DNA of 50,036 nt, taken from positions 1 to 50,036 of the forward strand of contig CAYSQE010000011.1 of NCBI GenBank assembly GCA_964433155.1, given 5' to 3'. A program made the position numbers and the translations under genes. Numbering within the stretch: the first letter of the stretch is position 1; each line of letters starts with the position of its first letter. This stretch comes from 2-01-FULL-40-13 sp964433155. GTDB taxonomy: Bacteria; Patescibacteriota; Microgenomatia; UBA1406; GWC2-37-13. Below, piece after piece: positions 1 through 7,095 of the stretch. The notes beneath the pieces were generated by a model. It did no database searches. It was not told where the DNA came from and worked only from the letters and a program-made list of their open reading frames with translations.

Positions 1-407
1 GTTTTTGTGTCACCAATAATTAGAGGATAGACCATTGGTGAAGCTCCACGGTATTTAGGAAGAAGTGAGGGATGAGTATTTAAGAAGCCGTATTTAGGAA
101 GATCAAGTAATTCTTTTTGGATAAGACCACCGTATGCGAAAAGGAAAGCAAAATCCATTTCTTTTAACTTGTAACTTTTAACTTGTAACTTTTTTAAATC
201 GTCAATTACTGCAATATTATTTTTTTCAGCAACAACTTTAACTGGAGTTTTACTGAGGGTTTGTTTACGGCCTACAGGTTGATCTGGTTGAGTAACAACC
301 AATTTCACTTCGATCAATCGATTAATTGTAGTGTCTGTGAGTATTTTTTCCAAAAATCGAGCGGAAAAGTAGGGAGTGCCAAAATAGGCGATGCTTAGTT
401 TTTTCAT
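1..407 (-). CDS. fmt: Methionyl-tRNA formyltransferase, N-terminal part (runs off the window)
   Basis: Transfers a formyl group from 10-formyl-tetrahydrofolate to initiator Met-tRNA in the cytoplasm. Reading the minus strand from the ATG at 407 gives MKKLSIAYFGTPYFSARFLE, the usual Fmt start with the FGTP motif, and later THPSLLPKYRGASP, which matches the conserved formyltransferase HxSLLP-RG-P signature near the folate site. The ORF is open to base 1, so the C-terminal two thirds lie outside. A 14-bp tandem repeat at 162-193 is translated in-frame as a Lys-rich stretch just before the active-site region, where the family has no fixed sequence. Identification is firm; activity cannot be judged from a fragment. 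Confidence 0.9.
   Translation of the reverse strand, partial: MKKLSIAYFGTPYFSARFLEKILTDTTINRLIEVKLVVTQPDQPVGRKQTLSKTPVKVVAEKNNIAVIDDLKKLQVKSYKLKEMDFAFLFAYGGLIQKELLDLPKYGFLNTHPSLLPKYRGASPMVYPLIIGDTK
162..193. repeat. 14-bp (2 x 7) tandem repeat inside fmt
   Basis: The unit TTTTAACTTGTAAC occurs at 162-175 and 176-189 and continues into a T run. Each unit is two related heptamers, TTTTAAC and TTGTAAC. It is translated in-frame within fmt. Repeats of the same 7-bp period occur at several other places in the window. Confidence 0.8.
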
Positions 408-494
408 ACAAATAATTTTAGCATACAGACAGTCTGCTAAATGATATAATAGTTTTTAGAAATTTTATTAGATAATATTAACTAAATTTTATCA

Positions 495-698
495 ATGGAA
501 TTTGAACCATCTACTATCGGATTCTTTGGAGGAGCTATCATAGGGGCACTTGCTGTATTGGGTACAACTCATCTGCTTAAGATAAATTTTGATAATCAGC
601 CTCTTTATTTAGATACTCCTGAGGGGCGAGTTCCAGGAAGAATGGGGAGACTATATTATATGATCATTGGAAGTAGGGAGGAGGTTTTGTTGGGGTAA
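495..698 (+). CDS. Small hypothetical membrane protein (67 aa)
   Basis: I do not recognise this protein. It starts MEFEPSTIGFFGGAIIGALA, giving one Gly/Ala-rich hydrophobic segment at about residues 8-28, followed by a polar tail with an acidic/basic mixture. It lies divergently from fmt with an 87-bp gap, and an AT-rich TAATAT-like sequence sits just upstream of the ATG. No partner gene is adjacent on the same strand. The ORF is short, so it could be spurious, but the membrane segment and the lack of any competing ORF favour a real small gene. Confidence 0.4.
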   Translation: MEFEPSTIGFFGGAIIGALAVLGTTHLLKINFDNQPLYLDTPEGRVPGRMGRLYYMIIGSREEVLLG

Positions 699-768
699 CT
701 ATTGGATTGGTAAGTCAAAAGTTACCTGAAGTTGCTCAATTTTTTTCCAACTTGGTCCAAAATCAAAT

Positions 769-1290
769 TCATTGAATAAACTCAAAGCTTTTTTCAAAAA
801 GTGGATAGAGTGATTTTGTTATTCGCACAAAGATTGTTTTTAAGTTTTTGGGATTTGCTATTTTAAAGACATATATATCGTATACATGACCACGACTAGG
901 TACTCTGATTGAAATTTTTTTATTTTTGAAGATAGCTTCATCAGTTGCTACAGCTTCATCAACCAATATTGCAAGAAGTTTGTTGTCTTTTTCGCAGCTT
1001 ATCATAATTTGTTCTTGGTCGTTTTCTTTAAATACCGCAGATAAAGAAGAATCTTTCAATTGTAAATTTTGTGGGTAAAGAAACTCGATACCGCAGTGTT
1101 TATTAGAATAATTTTTAAACTCCAGCGGTTTTTGGGTTGGTTGCGGAATCTGGGTTGGCGGCAGACTGATTAGATAATTGATGATTTTATTAGTTTTTTC
1201 AACTCGTTGGCCATAGCGAATTCCAACTATAAATACTAAAATAATAAAAAGAATGAGCAAAAGTACAAAAGAAGCCTTTTTTAATTTCAT
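769..1290 (-). CDS. Membrane-anchored hypothetical protein, PsbP-like fold suspected
   Basis: 173 aa. Residues 1-24 are a basic start plus a strong hydrophobic segment (signal anchor), followed by a short Pro/Thr/Gln-rich linker (about 43-55) and an extracytoplasmic domain of about 115 aa. The domain opens with YSNKHCGIEFLYPQNL, a pattern of the type aromatic-S-N-x-x-x-G-I-x-F-x-Y-P seen in PsbP-like lipoprotein domains of Gram-positives and CPR bacteria. Function unknown. It is the last gene of the minus-strand run after the ABC-2 transporter ATPase (19-bp gap), so it may be co-transcribed with it. The fold assignment is inference from one motif. Confidence 0.6.
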   Translation of the reverse strand: MKLKKASFVLLLILFIILVFIVGIRYGQRVEKTNKIINYLISLPPTQIPQPTQKPLEFKNYSNKHCGIEFLYPQNLQLKDSSLSAVFKENDQEQIMISCEKDNKLLAILVDEAVATDEAIFKNKKISIRVPSRGHVYDIYVFKIANPKNLKTIFVRITKSLYPLFEKSFEFIQ

Positions 1291-1309
1291 ATTAAAGTTT
1301 ATCAGAAAT

Positions 1310-2269
1310 CTATTTACCTAAAAACAGTTTTTTTATGATTTCTTCGATCGGTTCTTCTTCGATGGTTAAATCTGAAAAAGGAATGGACTTATTTATTAAA
1401 TTTATTTTTTCTGGGATTTCTGATCTGTCAATTTTATAGACTACTTTCGGAAACGAATGAACGATAGGTTTTTTTATGGTAGCTAAAAGTTTTTGATCAA
1501 TCTCATTCTCTAGGATTACTGTGACATACTTTTCTTTACTGTACTTTTCTACTATTTCTTTAAGTCCGCCATCATAGAGTATTTTTCCTTTGTTTATGAC
1601 GATAAGCCTTTTTGCCAGTCGTTTGACATCCTCCATATAATGGCTAGTTAAGATGATGGTTGCTTTATACTGTTTCTGATATTTTTTGATAAAATCACGG
1701 ATGACTTCCTGCGAAAATATATCAAGCCCGATAGTCGGTTCATCAAAAAAGATAATTTTTGGTTGATGGATAAGACCTGCGATAAGCTCCATCTTCATAC
1801 GCTCACCAAGAGAAAGAGTCTTTACTGGCTTGTCTAGTAAATGTTGACATTTTAGAAGATTACTTAACTCATCAACAGTTTTTTTAAAGCTTTGGTCTAC
1901 AACATCATAGATCTCCTTATTTAAATAAAACGTATCTGAGGCAGGCAAATCCCAGATAAGTTGATTTCTTTGACCCATCACAAATGAGATTTGTTTTAAA
2001 AAGTCTGGTTTCTTATCAAAAGGACTAAATCCAAGGACCCGATATACTCCAGATGTAGGGTAGAGGATTCCAGCTAAAATTTTAAGCGTGGTCGTTTTTC
2101 CAGCACCGTTTGGTCCAATGAAGCCTATAAGTTCATCCTCTTTGACTTCAAAGGATATCTTATCAAGAGCTTTGGTTTCTTTATACTTTCTGAAAAAAAG
2201 ATCAGCGAGAAAATTTTTACTTTTAACTGGAGTTCTATATATTTTAGTTAGATTCTTGACTGATATCAT
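1310..2269 (-). CDS. ABC-2 type exporter, ATP-binding subunit
   Basis: 319 aa ATPase that would power export through the two flanking permeases at the cytoplasmic membrane. Visible motifs: Walker A GPNGAGKT at residues 52-59, signature LSLGERMK at 152-159, Walker B IIFFDEPT at 172-179, D-loop GLD and a switch His in TSHYMED. A C-terminal extension of about 100 aa follows the nucleotide-binding domain, as in NatA/DrrA-like and COG4586-type subunits. The preceding permease gene ends at 2271, so the two are almost fused, consistent with one operon. The substrate cannot be read from the sequence; this class exports drugs, lipids or polysaccharides. Confidence 0.88.
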   Translation of the reverse strand: MISVKNLTKIYRTPVKSKNFLADLFFRKYKETKALDKISFEVKEDELIGFIGPNGAGKTTTLKILAGILYPTSGVYRVLGFSPFDKKPDFLKQISFVMGQRNQLIWDLPASDTFYLNKEIYDVVDQSFKKTVDELSNLLKCQHLLDKPVKTLSLGERMKMELIAGLIHQPKIIFFDEPTIGLDIFSQEVIRDFIKKYQKQYKATIILTSHYMEDVKRLAKRLIVINKGKILYDGGLKEIVEKYSKEKYVTVILENEIDQKLLATIKKPIVHSFPKVVYKIDRSEIPEKINLINKSIPFSDLTIEEEPIEEIIKKLFLGK

Positions 2270-2270
2270 A

Positions 2271-3083
2271 TTATCCTCCCCAACTCTGGTATTTCTTAAG
2301 GGCTAAATCCCAGAGTTTGAGCGATATTGTTAACAGTATTGATGATATCAAAAAGGAAAGAAGCATAAATTGCCAGGATAATAAGTTAAAAAGAGCATAA
2401 GGCGGAAAAGACATCATGATGCCAATTGGAATGATAAAGGTAAAAATTGTACGTACGGGTTCTTTATATATTTCGATGGGAAATCTTCCAAGTCCTATCA
2501 TGTCTCGATAAATTAAAATAGTATGATCAATCTCGGTGGTGAGTATTGCTAGGGCGAGAACGCTAATATGAAAGGCTGTAGCAATAAAAAGAGAATTTAA
2601 GATAAGGAAGAGATAAGCTGAAATTGACTGTAGGGACAGCACATTGTGCTGTCCGAACAAAATAAAATAAAACAATAAGAGAATATAAGGAATAAGAAGC
2701 AAAAAATCTAAAAAATCAACTCCGCCCACAAGAATCCTAAGAAAGGGGTGGTGGGGTTTGATGAGAATCAAATCGAAGCTTCCGGAAACCACCTGTGGTC
2801 TGAAGCGGTACACCTCGCGAAATAAAAGCTGTGAAACAGAGTCAATGATATTAAAGGTTAAATAAAAAATAATCATTTGGTTAAGAGAATAACCTTTTAC
2901 CAGCCTTGTTTGGCTAAAAACTATATAGATAAGTCCAAGAAGAAAAAGAAAGCGAATAACTTTTCCAAGGGTAAAAAGCACAATCCCCATCCGAGCCTGA
3001 AAGATGGTTTTTAGGGAGAATTTTGAGTAGAGATAAAAGAGCCTTAGACTTTTCTTCAAGGATTTGCCCATATCAAGCCTCAT
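2271..3083 (-). CDS. ABC-2 type exporter, permease subunit
   Basis: 270 aa, about six hydrophobic segments, typical of COG3694/COG4587-like ABC-2 permeases that pair with the downstream ATPase. The start could be ATG 3083 or the internal ATG at 3071 (MGKSLKK). The 1-bp gap to the ATPase gene indicates translational coupling. A perfect 9-bp inverted repeat at 2634-2654 is translated inside a loop as GQHNVLSLQ, probably a small palindromic insertion tolerated by the protein. A second permease of the same type lies at 3796-4614, so the complex is probably a heterodimer. Substrate unknown. Confidence 0.82.
   Translation of the reverse strand: MRLDMGKSLKKSLRLFYLYSKFSLKTIFQARMGIVLFTLGKVIRFLFLLGLIYIVFSQTRLVKGYSLNQMIIFYLTFNIIDSVSQLLFREVYRFRPQVVSGSFDLILIKPHHPFLRILVGGVDFLDFLLLIPYILLLFYFILFGQHNVLSLQSISAYLFLILNSLFIATAFHISVLALAILTTEIDHTILIYRDMIGLGRFPIEIYKEPVRTIFTFIIPIGIMMSFPPYALFNLLSWQFMLLSFLISSILLTISLKLWDLALKKYQSWGG
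2634..2654. repeat. Small perfect palindrome inside permease gene
   Basis: GGACAGCAC (2634-2642) and GTGCTGTCC (2646-2654) form a 9-bp perfect stem with the 3-nt loop ATT. It is preceded by TA, giving TAGGGA at its left end; the palindrome at 19044-19067 starts AGGGAA after a similar flank. Both are in coding DNA and keep the frame open. Confidence 0.75.
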
Positions 3084-3104
3084 TGTAGCAAAAGTCTCGG
3101 GTTC

Positions 3105-3133
3105 TTGTAATTGTCTTTACAGAATAGTAAAAT
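3105..3133 (+). promoter_or_regulatory. Promoter for the 3140-3753 gene pair
   Basis: TTGTAA (3105-3110) and TAAAAT (3128-3133) are separated by exactly 17 bp. The first base of the -10 lies 12 bp before the ATG at 3140, so the predicted start of transcription falls on the start codon and the mRNA would be leaderless. Confidence 0.6.
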
Positions 3134-3139
3134 GTATGT

Positions 3140-3352
3140 ATGAAAAATTCCAAAAAAATCACAATGAGTGATGCATTCAAAAATCCACACTATCGAGGCA
3201 AGCACATCATTTTAGCCGCGGGAAAAATCTATATAGCGAAAACTGGTGAAGGAGCCGCTGCAATACTTAAAAAACTTGAAGAAACTCATCCAAAAGTAAT
3301 TCCAGAAGTAGCATATATTCCAAAAGCGAGAACTCTCATATTATGGATGTAA
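3140..3352 (+). CDS. DUF5678-like small protein
   Basis: 70 aa, no membrane segment. The body (about residues 10-70) has the pattern YRGKHIILAAGKIY-(x)n-G-(x)-A-(x)n-YIPKARTLIL, which resembles the DUF5678 family: a short beta-alpha unit starting with a G-K-W/H-I/V turn and ending in a strand. The family has no established function. Its end overlaps the start of the retropepsin-like gene by 10 bp (3343-3352), so the two are translationally coupled. The pair lies opposite in strand to, and between, the two ABC permease genes, which suggests a mobile two-gene cassette. Confidence 0.6.
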   Translation: MKNSKKITMSDAFKNPHYRGKHIILAAGKIYIAKTGEGAAAILKKLEETHPKVIPEVAYIPKARTLILWM

Positions 3353-3753
3353 AATTTCATTTTGAAGATCTTGGTCAAACATCGATTGGCCATATCTGGA
3401 GACCCGTTGCTAAAGTAAGTTTAAAGTCACCACAGGTGGATAGATGGGTGGCTGTGTGGATGATAGTTGATACTGGAGCAGACTACACCGTACTTCCTCG
3501 TCATTTTTCTGAAAAGTTGAGGATTTCGTTAGAAAAGGAATGTATTAAGGATGTTACTTTTGGAGTGGGAGGTGGTCAAACTATCTATTTTTGTAAGTCA
3601 AGAATTACAGCAAAAATGGATCGACTAGCAAGATCCATCCCTCTTGCATTTTTTGACAATAACGAAGTGCCAGCCCTTCTTGGCCGTCTAGGATTTCTGG
3701 AGACTTTTGATACAGAGTTCCTCAAATCACACCTGACCGTATTTAAAGACTAA
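3343..3753 (+). CDS. Retropepsin-like aspartic protease
   Basis: 136 aa single-domain aspartyl protease homologue. The catalytic motif is visible as IVDTGADYTVLP (about residues 42-53), the D-T/S-G-A-x(2)-T/S-x-L/V-P signature of clan AA. The C-terminal LLGRLGFLETFDTEF is the second characteristic psi-loop motif (hydrophobic-hydrophobic-G-R/x). Retropepsin-like proteins act as homodimers, each chain giving one Asp. There is no signal peptide, so it probably acts in the cytoplasm. It is coupled to the DUF5678-like gene, which could be a partner or substrate; that is inference. Confidence 0.82.
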   Translation: MDVKFHFEDLGQTSIGHIWRPVAKVSLKSPQVDRWVAVWMIVDTGADYTVLPRHFSEKLRISLEKECIKDVTFGVGGGQTIYFCKSRITAKMDRLARSIPLAFFDNNEVPALLGRLGFLETFDTEFLKSHLTVFKD

Positions 3754-3795
3754 TTTAAAAAGCTCTAATATTGTCTACGAGCCTGGAGGGATTTT

Positions 3796-4614
3796 TTATC
3801 TTCCCCAGAACGAAAAATTTTTAATCCCTTTTTGCCAGATGAATCGGGCAATAAAATAGGAGAAAAAAAGCCAGAAATAAGAAAAGAGAAGCTGCGGAAA
3901 AAAATTGCCAATTGTTAGTCGTTTATCAATCAGGATTTTGGCCGGGAGATAAAACATATAGGGAAAAGGCGTTGCGAGAATAAACTTGTAAATAGGACTA
4001 GGAAGAATATCTAAGGGAAAATAGTTTCCGGCAGCAAAAAAAAGTAAAACTATAAAAATAAAGCGTATTGGCCAGACTTCTGTTGTCCAAAAACCAATAA
4101 AAGAGAGGCTAAGATTAATAAAATAAGAAATTAGAACGCCATTGAGAAAGATAATCGAGAACAAAATAAAGTTGTTAGGCATCACAATAGTTAATTTAAA
4201 AAACCAGATCAAAAATAATATTTCAAAGATGGCAAAAAACAGGTTTACGGCTTTATCGGCAATTTCTCTGGCAAAATAATAAGAAAAAAATGAAACAGGC
4301 TTAAGAAGTATATTGATAATCTTTCCATCGTTAATATCTGAGGAGATGTCAAATGTCCTTGTGCCAAAAACAAATGTTGCAATAATATTTCCGTAGAGAA
4401 GGTAGGAAACGAAAGCTATTTTATCATAGCTGCCAATCACGGCGTTTTTATCAAACACCGAAGTCCAGAGAAAAAGGGGGAGTAGTAAGTTTAAGACAAC
4501 GCGAAATCGCCACAGGACAAAATTGAGCCTATAAACAAAGTATTCTTTAATAGTGGTTGTGAAAACAGTCAGATATTCTCGCACAAAATTAATTATATAA
4601 ATCGGGGTTGACAA
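3796..4614 (-). CDS. ABC-2 type exporter, second permease subunit
   Basis: 272 aa with about six hydrophobic segments after an N-terminal amphipathic stretch, the layout of ABC-2 permeases (COG4587-like). It starts at a TTG codon (4614); no in-frame ATG lies near. It would form the exporter with the permease at 2271-3083 and the ATPase at 1310-2269, but a plus-strand gene pair separates it from them. The start region overlaps the -35 box of the divergent promoter at 4608-4637. A palindromic AGTATACT at 4630-4637 could also serve as the -10 of this gene, giving a leader of about 9 nt. Confidence 0.78.
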   Translation of the reverse strand: MSTPIYIINFVREYLTVFTTTIKEYFVYRLNFVLWRFRVVLNLLLPLFLWTSVFDKNAVIGSYDKIAFVSYLLYGNIIATFVFGTRTFDISSDINDGKIINILLKPVSFFSYYFAREIADKAVNLFFAIFEILFLIWFFKLTIVMPNNFILFSIIFLNGVLISYFINLSLSFIGFWTTEVWPIRFIFIVLLFFAAGNYFPLDILPSPIYKFILATPFPYMFYLPAKILIDKRLTIGNFFPQLLFSYFWLFFSYFIARFIWQKGIKNFSFWGR

Positions 4615-4637
4615 AAGCTAAAGCAGTTTAGTATACT
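4608..4637 (+). promoter_or_regulatory. Strong promoter for the 4644-4848 RNA
   Basis: Consensus TTGACA (4608-4613), 18-bp spacer, TATACT (4632-4637). The predicted +1 (12 bp from the first -10 base) is 4644, exactly the first base of the closing stem of the predicted RNA. AGTATACT at 4630-4637 is a perfect palindrome and could act as a -10 in both directions. Confidence 0.7.
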
Positions 4638-4643
4638 TTAAAT

Positions 4644-4848
4644 TGATCCTCCTGATAAGGACTAGTTCGAGTCAAACTCGACTAAGCAACTTGAAAACTT
4701 TTTTCCTACGCTATCATATTCAAGGGTAATGCCCCCGAGTCCTCGGGGGAGAATGAAGTCGAGTCCTTGTTGAGCTTAGCTTAACGGGCAGATTTCCCCA
4801 TTGTTGCTTCAGGGAAAAAGTCAAAAATGCCTTATTACGGGAGGATCA
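4644..4848 (+). ncRNA. Candidate structured non-coding RNA (about 205 nt), class unknown
   Basis: This fills most of the only large gene-free gap in the window. Its ends pair: TGATCCTCC (4644-4652) with GGAGGATCA (4840-4848), then TAAGG (4656-4660) with CCTTA (4830-4834). Inside are ACTCGACT (4676-4683) with AGTCGAGT (4757-4764), CTTGAA (4690-4695) with TTCAAG (4719-4724), a GC hairpin CCCCCGA (4732-4738)/TCGGGGG (4743-4749), and GTTGAGC (4769-4775)/GCTTAAC (4779-4785). Possible pseudoknot or alternative pairs are AAGCAAC (4684-4690)/GTTGCTT (4803-4809) and 4698-4706 with 4812-4820. It has its own consensus promoter. Length and closed ends recall 6S RNA, but the branched fold does not fit a 6S rod. 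I see no tmRNA, SRP or RNase P signature. It could instead be a leader acting on rho, which begins 95 bp downstream. Confidence 0.6.
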
Positions 4849-4943
4849 TTAGTATCTCAAAAAGCTTCGACTTTCAACATGAGACTAACTTTCAGAAGGT
4901 TCCACCTCTAATTGTATGAATATTATTAGCAAGCCTGTTTGAT

Positions 4944-6188
4944 ATGGATAAATCGAAAAACGAAACTGATAAATCACTAGACGTTTCCTCAATTTTAGAG
5001 AAATATGAGGAGAAACCAATTGTACCCAAGGAAGGTAATCAGGTAGAGGAGCGTTTGAGGGAAGATTTAAAATTAAGCTATCCTGCAAAGGGCATTTTAG
5101 ATATCACATTTGGCGGGTATGGGTTTTTGCGCCAGGATTACATTCTTAATCCAGATCGTGATATATATGTGTCAACTTCGCAGATTCGCAGATTCTGGTT
5201 GAGAAGGGGAGATGAGGTAGAAGGGTTGGCTCGTCCACCAAAAGAAGGTGAACGATTCCACTCGCTTCTTCTTATTAAAAAAATAAACGGAGTTGAGATG
5301 ACTGAGGAGCAGAGTCGTCAACGCAAGCAATTTGATCAATTGACCTCACTTCATCCAAACAAACAAATAAAACTGGAGACAAAATCAGACATTTTATCAA
5401 CCCGAATCATCGATCTTTTAGCCCCGATTGGATTTGGGCAACGTGCTTTGATAGTATCTCAGCCTAAAGCAGGCAAAACTACATTTTTAAAAGATATAGC
5501 TGGGGCTATAGGAAAAAATTATCCTGATGTATTTTTGATGGCGATATTAATAGGTGAACGACCAGAGGAAGTGACTGAGATTAAGCGTTTTATCAAAGGA
5601 GAGGTTGCTGCGTCAAATTTTGACGAATCTCCACGGCAACAAGTAAAAGTTGCAAATCTTGCCTTGGATCGAGTGAGAAGACTGGTTGAAACAGGCAAAC
5701 AGGTCGTGATTCTTCTTGATTCAATAACGCGATTAGCCCGCGCATACAATCTTTCGGTAACCAATACAGGAAGAAGTCTTTCGGGTGGATTTGATCCACA
5801 AGCTCTGTACCCGGCTAAGAAATTCTTAGGAGCCGCAAGAAATTGTGAAGAAGGAGGAAGTTTAACAATCATAGGTACAGCCCTAGTTGGTACAGAATCG
5901 AGAATGGATGATCTGATTTATGAGGAGTTCAAGGGAACTGGTAATATGGAGGTTCACCTTGAGCGTAAATTTGCCGACAAAAGAATCTATCCGGCTATCA
6001 ATATTCTAGCTTCGGGAACTCGCCATGAGGAACTTTTGGTCGATAAGGAAATGCTGGCTCGCATGGCAACGCTTCGCCGGATGATGTCTCTTCTTCAGCC
6101 GGAGGAGGCGATAATGGCCATGACCGACAAACTCAAAAAGACCAAAAACAACAAGGAATTCTTAACTACTCTAAACGCTGCTAGTTAA
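4944..6188 (+). CDS. rho: Transcription termination factor Rho
   Basis: 414 aa, close to the usual 419 aa. Rho is a hexameric RNA-dependent ATPase that ends transcription. Residues about 46-115 form the RNA-binding OB fold, with GILDITFGGYGFLRQDYIL and the RxGDxVxGxxR-like strand; the usual N-terminal helical bundle is replaced by a short acidic/basic tail. The ATPase core shows the P-loop SQPKAGKT (172-179), Walker B VVILLDS (254-260), the R-loop and GGFDPQALYPAKKFLGAARN. The Q-loop/secondary RNA site is TALVGTESRMDDLIYEEFKG. The ATG at 4944 follows a TATTAT box (4921-4926), giving a leader of about 11 nt. The structured RNA at 4644-4848 lies upstream and might be a regulator. The stop is followed at once by a convergent cargo gene. 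Confidence 0.96.
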   Translation: MDKSKNETDKSLDVSSILEKYEEKPIVPKEGNQVEERLREDLKLSYPAKGILDITFGGYGFLRQDYILNPDRDIYVSTSQIRRFWLRRGDEVEGLARPPKEGERFHSLLLIKKINGVEMTEEQSRQRKQFDQLTSLHPNKQIKLETKSDILSTRIIDLLAPIGFGQRALIVSQPKAGKTTFLKDIAGAIGKNYPDVFLMAILIGERPEEVTEIKRFIKGEVAASNFDESPRQQVKVANLALDRVRRLVETGKQVVILLDSITRLARAYNLSVTNTGRSLSGGFDPQALYPAKKFLGAARNCEEGGSLTIIGTALVGTESRMDDLIYEEFKGTGNMEVHLERKFADKRIYPAINILASGTRHEELLVDKEMLARMATLRRMMSLLQPEEAIMAMTDKLKKTKNNKEFLTTLNAAS

Positions 6189-6205
6189 CATATGTTGGCC
6201 ATCTT

Positions 6206-6721
6206 TTAGTCATCGACAGCGATTTGGTCCTTTAGTCTTTCTGACTCCAATACGTGCGAAAAAACATTTCTTGTTAATTGTGCCCCTTCCAAAAGTGTAA
6301 GAGGATTAACTTTCATCTTGGTAGCTATATACGTTATCCCAAGGAATAGTTCAGGGTCATCATCAAAGAGTTTAACAATACTTTCTTGCGCAGAGCCTTG
6401 CTCTTCTTTCTCCGAAGTTAGTGCCGCTTCTATAGCGTCATCGGTAATTGTTTTAGGGATTCTTCCTCCTGTTCTTGGTGCAGAATTTTCAAGTAGTACT
6501 CCTGCGATACCAGCGCCTTGATAAAGTTGGTCAACTGTTTCTTTTGGTGCATTAAAATCCTGGAAAATCGTTTCTTCCAGATTACTATGTCTATCAAAGA
6601 AATCACCGATTAATTGAGTAATTGGAGATTCAGGTTTAAAAATTAAATCATTTGAAGCTTTTCTGTCAACTCTAGAAAGAGAGTAAATCTTAGGTAATTC
6701 TGGAGTTCCTGGTTCTGTCAT
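6206..6721 (-). CDS. Hypothetical protein, cargo ORF of toxin-antitoxin module 1
   Basis: 171 aa from the ATG at 6721. A longer reading to 6883 only adds translated (CTT)n repeat and overlaps the BrnT gene, so I reject it. No family recognised. The protein is acidic and soluble with predicted helices; the middle, about residues 60-75, reads FQDFNAPKETVDQLYQGAG. It is convergent with rho (17-bp gap) and divergent from the BrnT toxin. Upstream on its own strand are seven AAG triplets, as in the unrelated cargo ORFs at 19287-19727 and 20494-21057, so its position rather than its sequence links it to those modules. Confidence 0.55.
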   Translation of the reverse strand: MTEPGTPELPKIYSLSRVDRKASNDLIFKPESPITQLIGDFFDRHSNLEETIFQDFNAPKETVDQLYQGAGIAGVLLENSAPRTGGRIPKTITDDAIEAALTSEKEEQGSAQESIVKLFDDDPELFLGITYIATKMKVNPLTLLEGAQLTRNVFSHVLESERLKDQIAVDD

Positions 6722-6734
6722 GACTTTGATAGTA

Positions 6735-6755
6735 CTTCTTCTTCTTCTTCTTCTT
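6735..6755. repeat. (CTT)7 trinucleotide repeat upstream of cargo ORF 1
   Basis: Seven perfect CTT units, read as (AAG)7 on the strand of the cargo gene whose ATG is at 6721, leaving 13 bases between. Six-copy versions precede the cargo ORFs at 19733-19750 and 21063-21080. Its purine-rich sense strand could help ribosome binding, and copy-number change would alter spacing without shifting frame. Confidence 0.7.
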
Positions 6756-6794
6756 GTCAAGCGTCTTGACAAATGTATAATGTATTTATAAAAT
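6754..6794 (+). promoter_or_regulatory. Promoter with operator-like inverted repeat for BrnT/antitoxin pair 1
   Basis: TTGACA (6766-6771), 17-bp spacer, TAAAAT (6789-6794); predicted +1 is one base before the ATG at 6802. The perfect inverted repeat TTGTCAAG-CGT-CTTGACAA (6754-6772) covers the -35 box, as expected for an operator bound by the ribbon-helix-helix antitoxin. Confidence 0.65.
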
Positions 6795-6801
6795 ATGTAC
6801 A

Positions 6802-7095
6802 ATGGTGGAAAAGCGAGAGATAGCAGAGTTTGAGTGGGACGAGAGCAATATTGATAAAAGTTACCAAAAGCATGGAATTTCACCCAATGAAGCAGAGGAG
6901 ATTTTCTTAGATGAAAATCTACTAGAGCTTGAAGATCTCAAACATTCACAAACAGAAAAAAGATTAGTAGCAATTGGTTTCACTTCTCAAAAAAAATTAT
7001 TATTTTGCGCTTTTACAGTAAGAAAAAATAAGATTAGAATTATATCGGTAAGACCTGTAAGTAAAAAAGAAAGGAGATTGTATGAGAAAACTTAA
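6802..7095 (+). CDS. BrnT-family toxin (ribonuclease, RelE-like fold)
   Basis: 97 aa. BrnT toxins cleave RNA and are held inactive by a ribbon-helix-helix partner. Family motifs are clear: FEWDESNIDKSYQKHGIS near the N-terminus (the FEWDxxKxxxNxxKHGV pattern), a central R-L-V-A-I-G strand, and RIISVRPVSKKERRLYE at the C-terminus (RIISAR-A-xxxER-xY). The next gene overlaps by 14 bp and encodes the antitoxin, so toxin precedes antitoxin as in brnTA. The mRNA is predicted to be leaderless. A second pair of the same type occurs at 19838-20405. Confidence 0.85.
   Translation: MVEKREIAEFEWDESNIDKSYQKHGISPNEAEEIFLDENLLELEDLKHSQTEKRLVAIGFTSQKKLLFCAFTVRKNKIRIISVRPVSKKERRLYEKT

Noticed and set aside
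4660..4690. tRNA T-arm suggested by GTTCGAGTC
   Set aside because: There is no acceptor stem, anticodon arm or CCA context. The bases take part in other, better pairings of the candidate RNA.
6722..6883. N-terminal extension of the 6206 cargo ORF with an Arg-rich stretch
   Set aside because: It is only the translation of the CTT repeat and overlaps the well-supported BrnT gene and its promoter. The ATG at 6721 gives a sensible protein.
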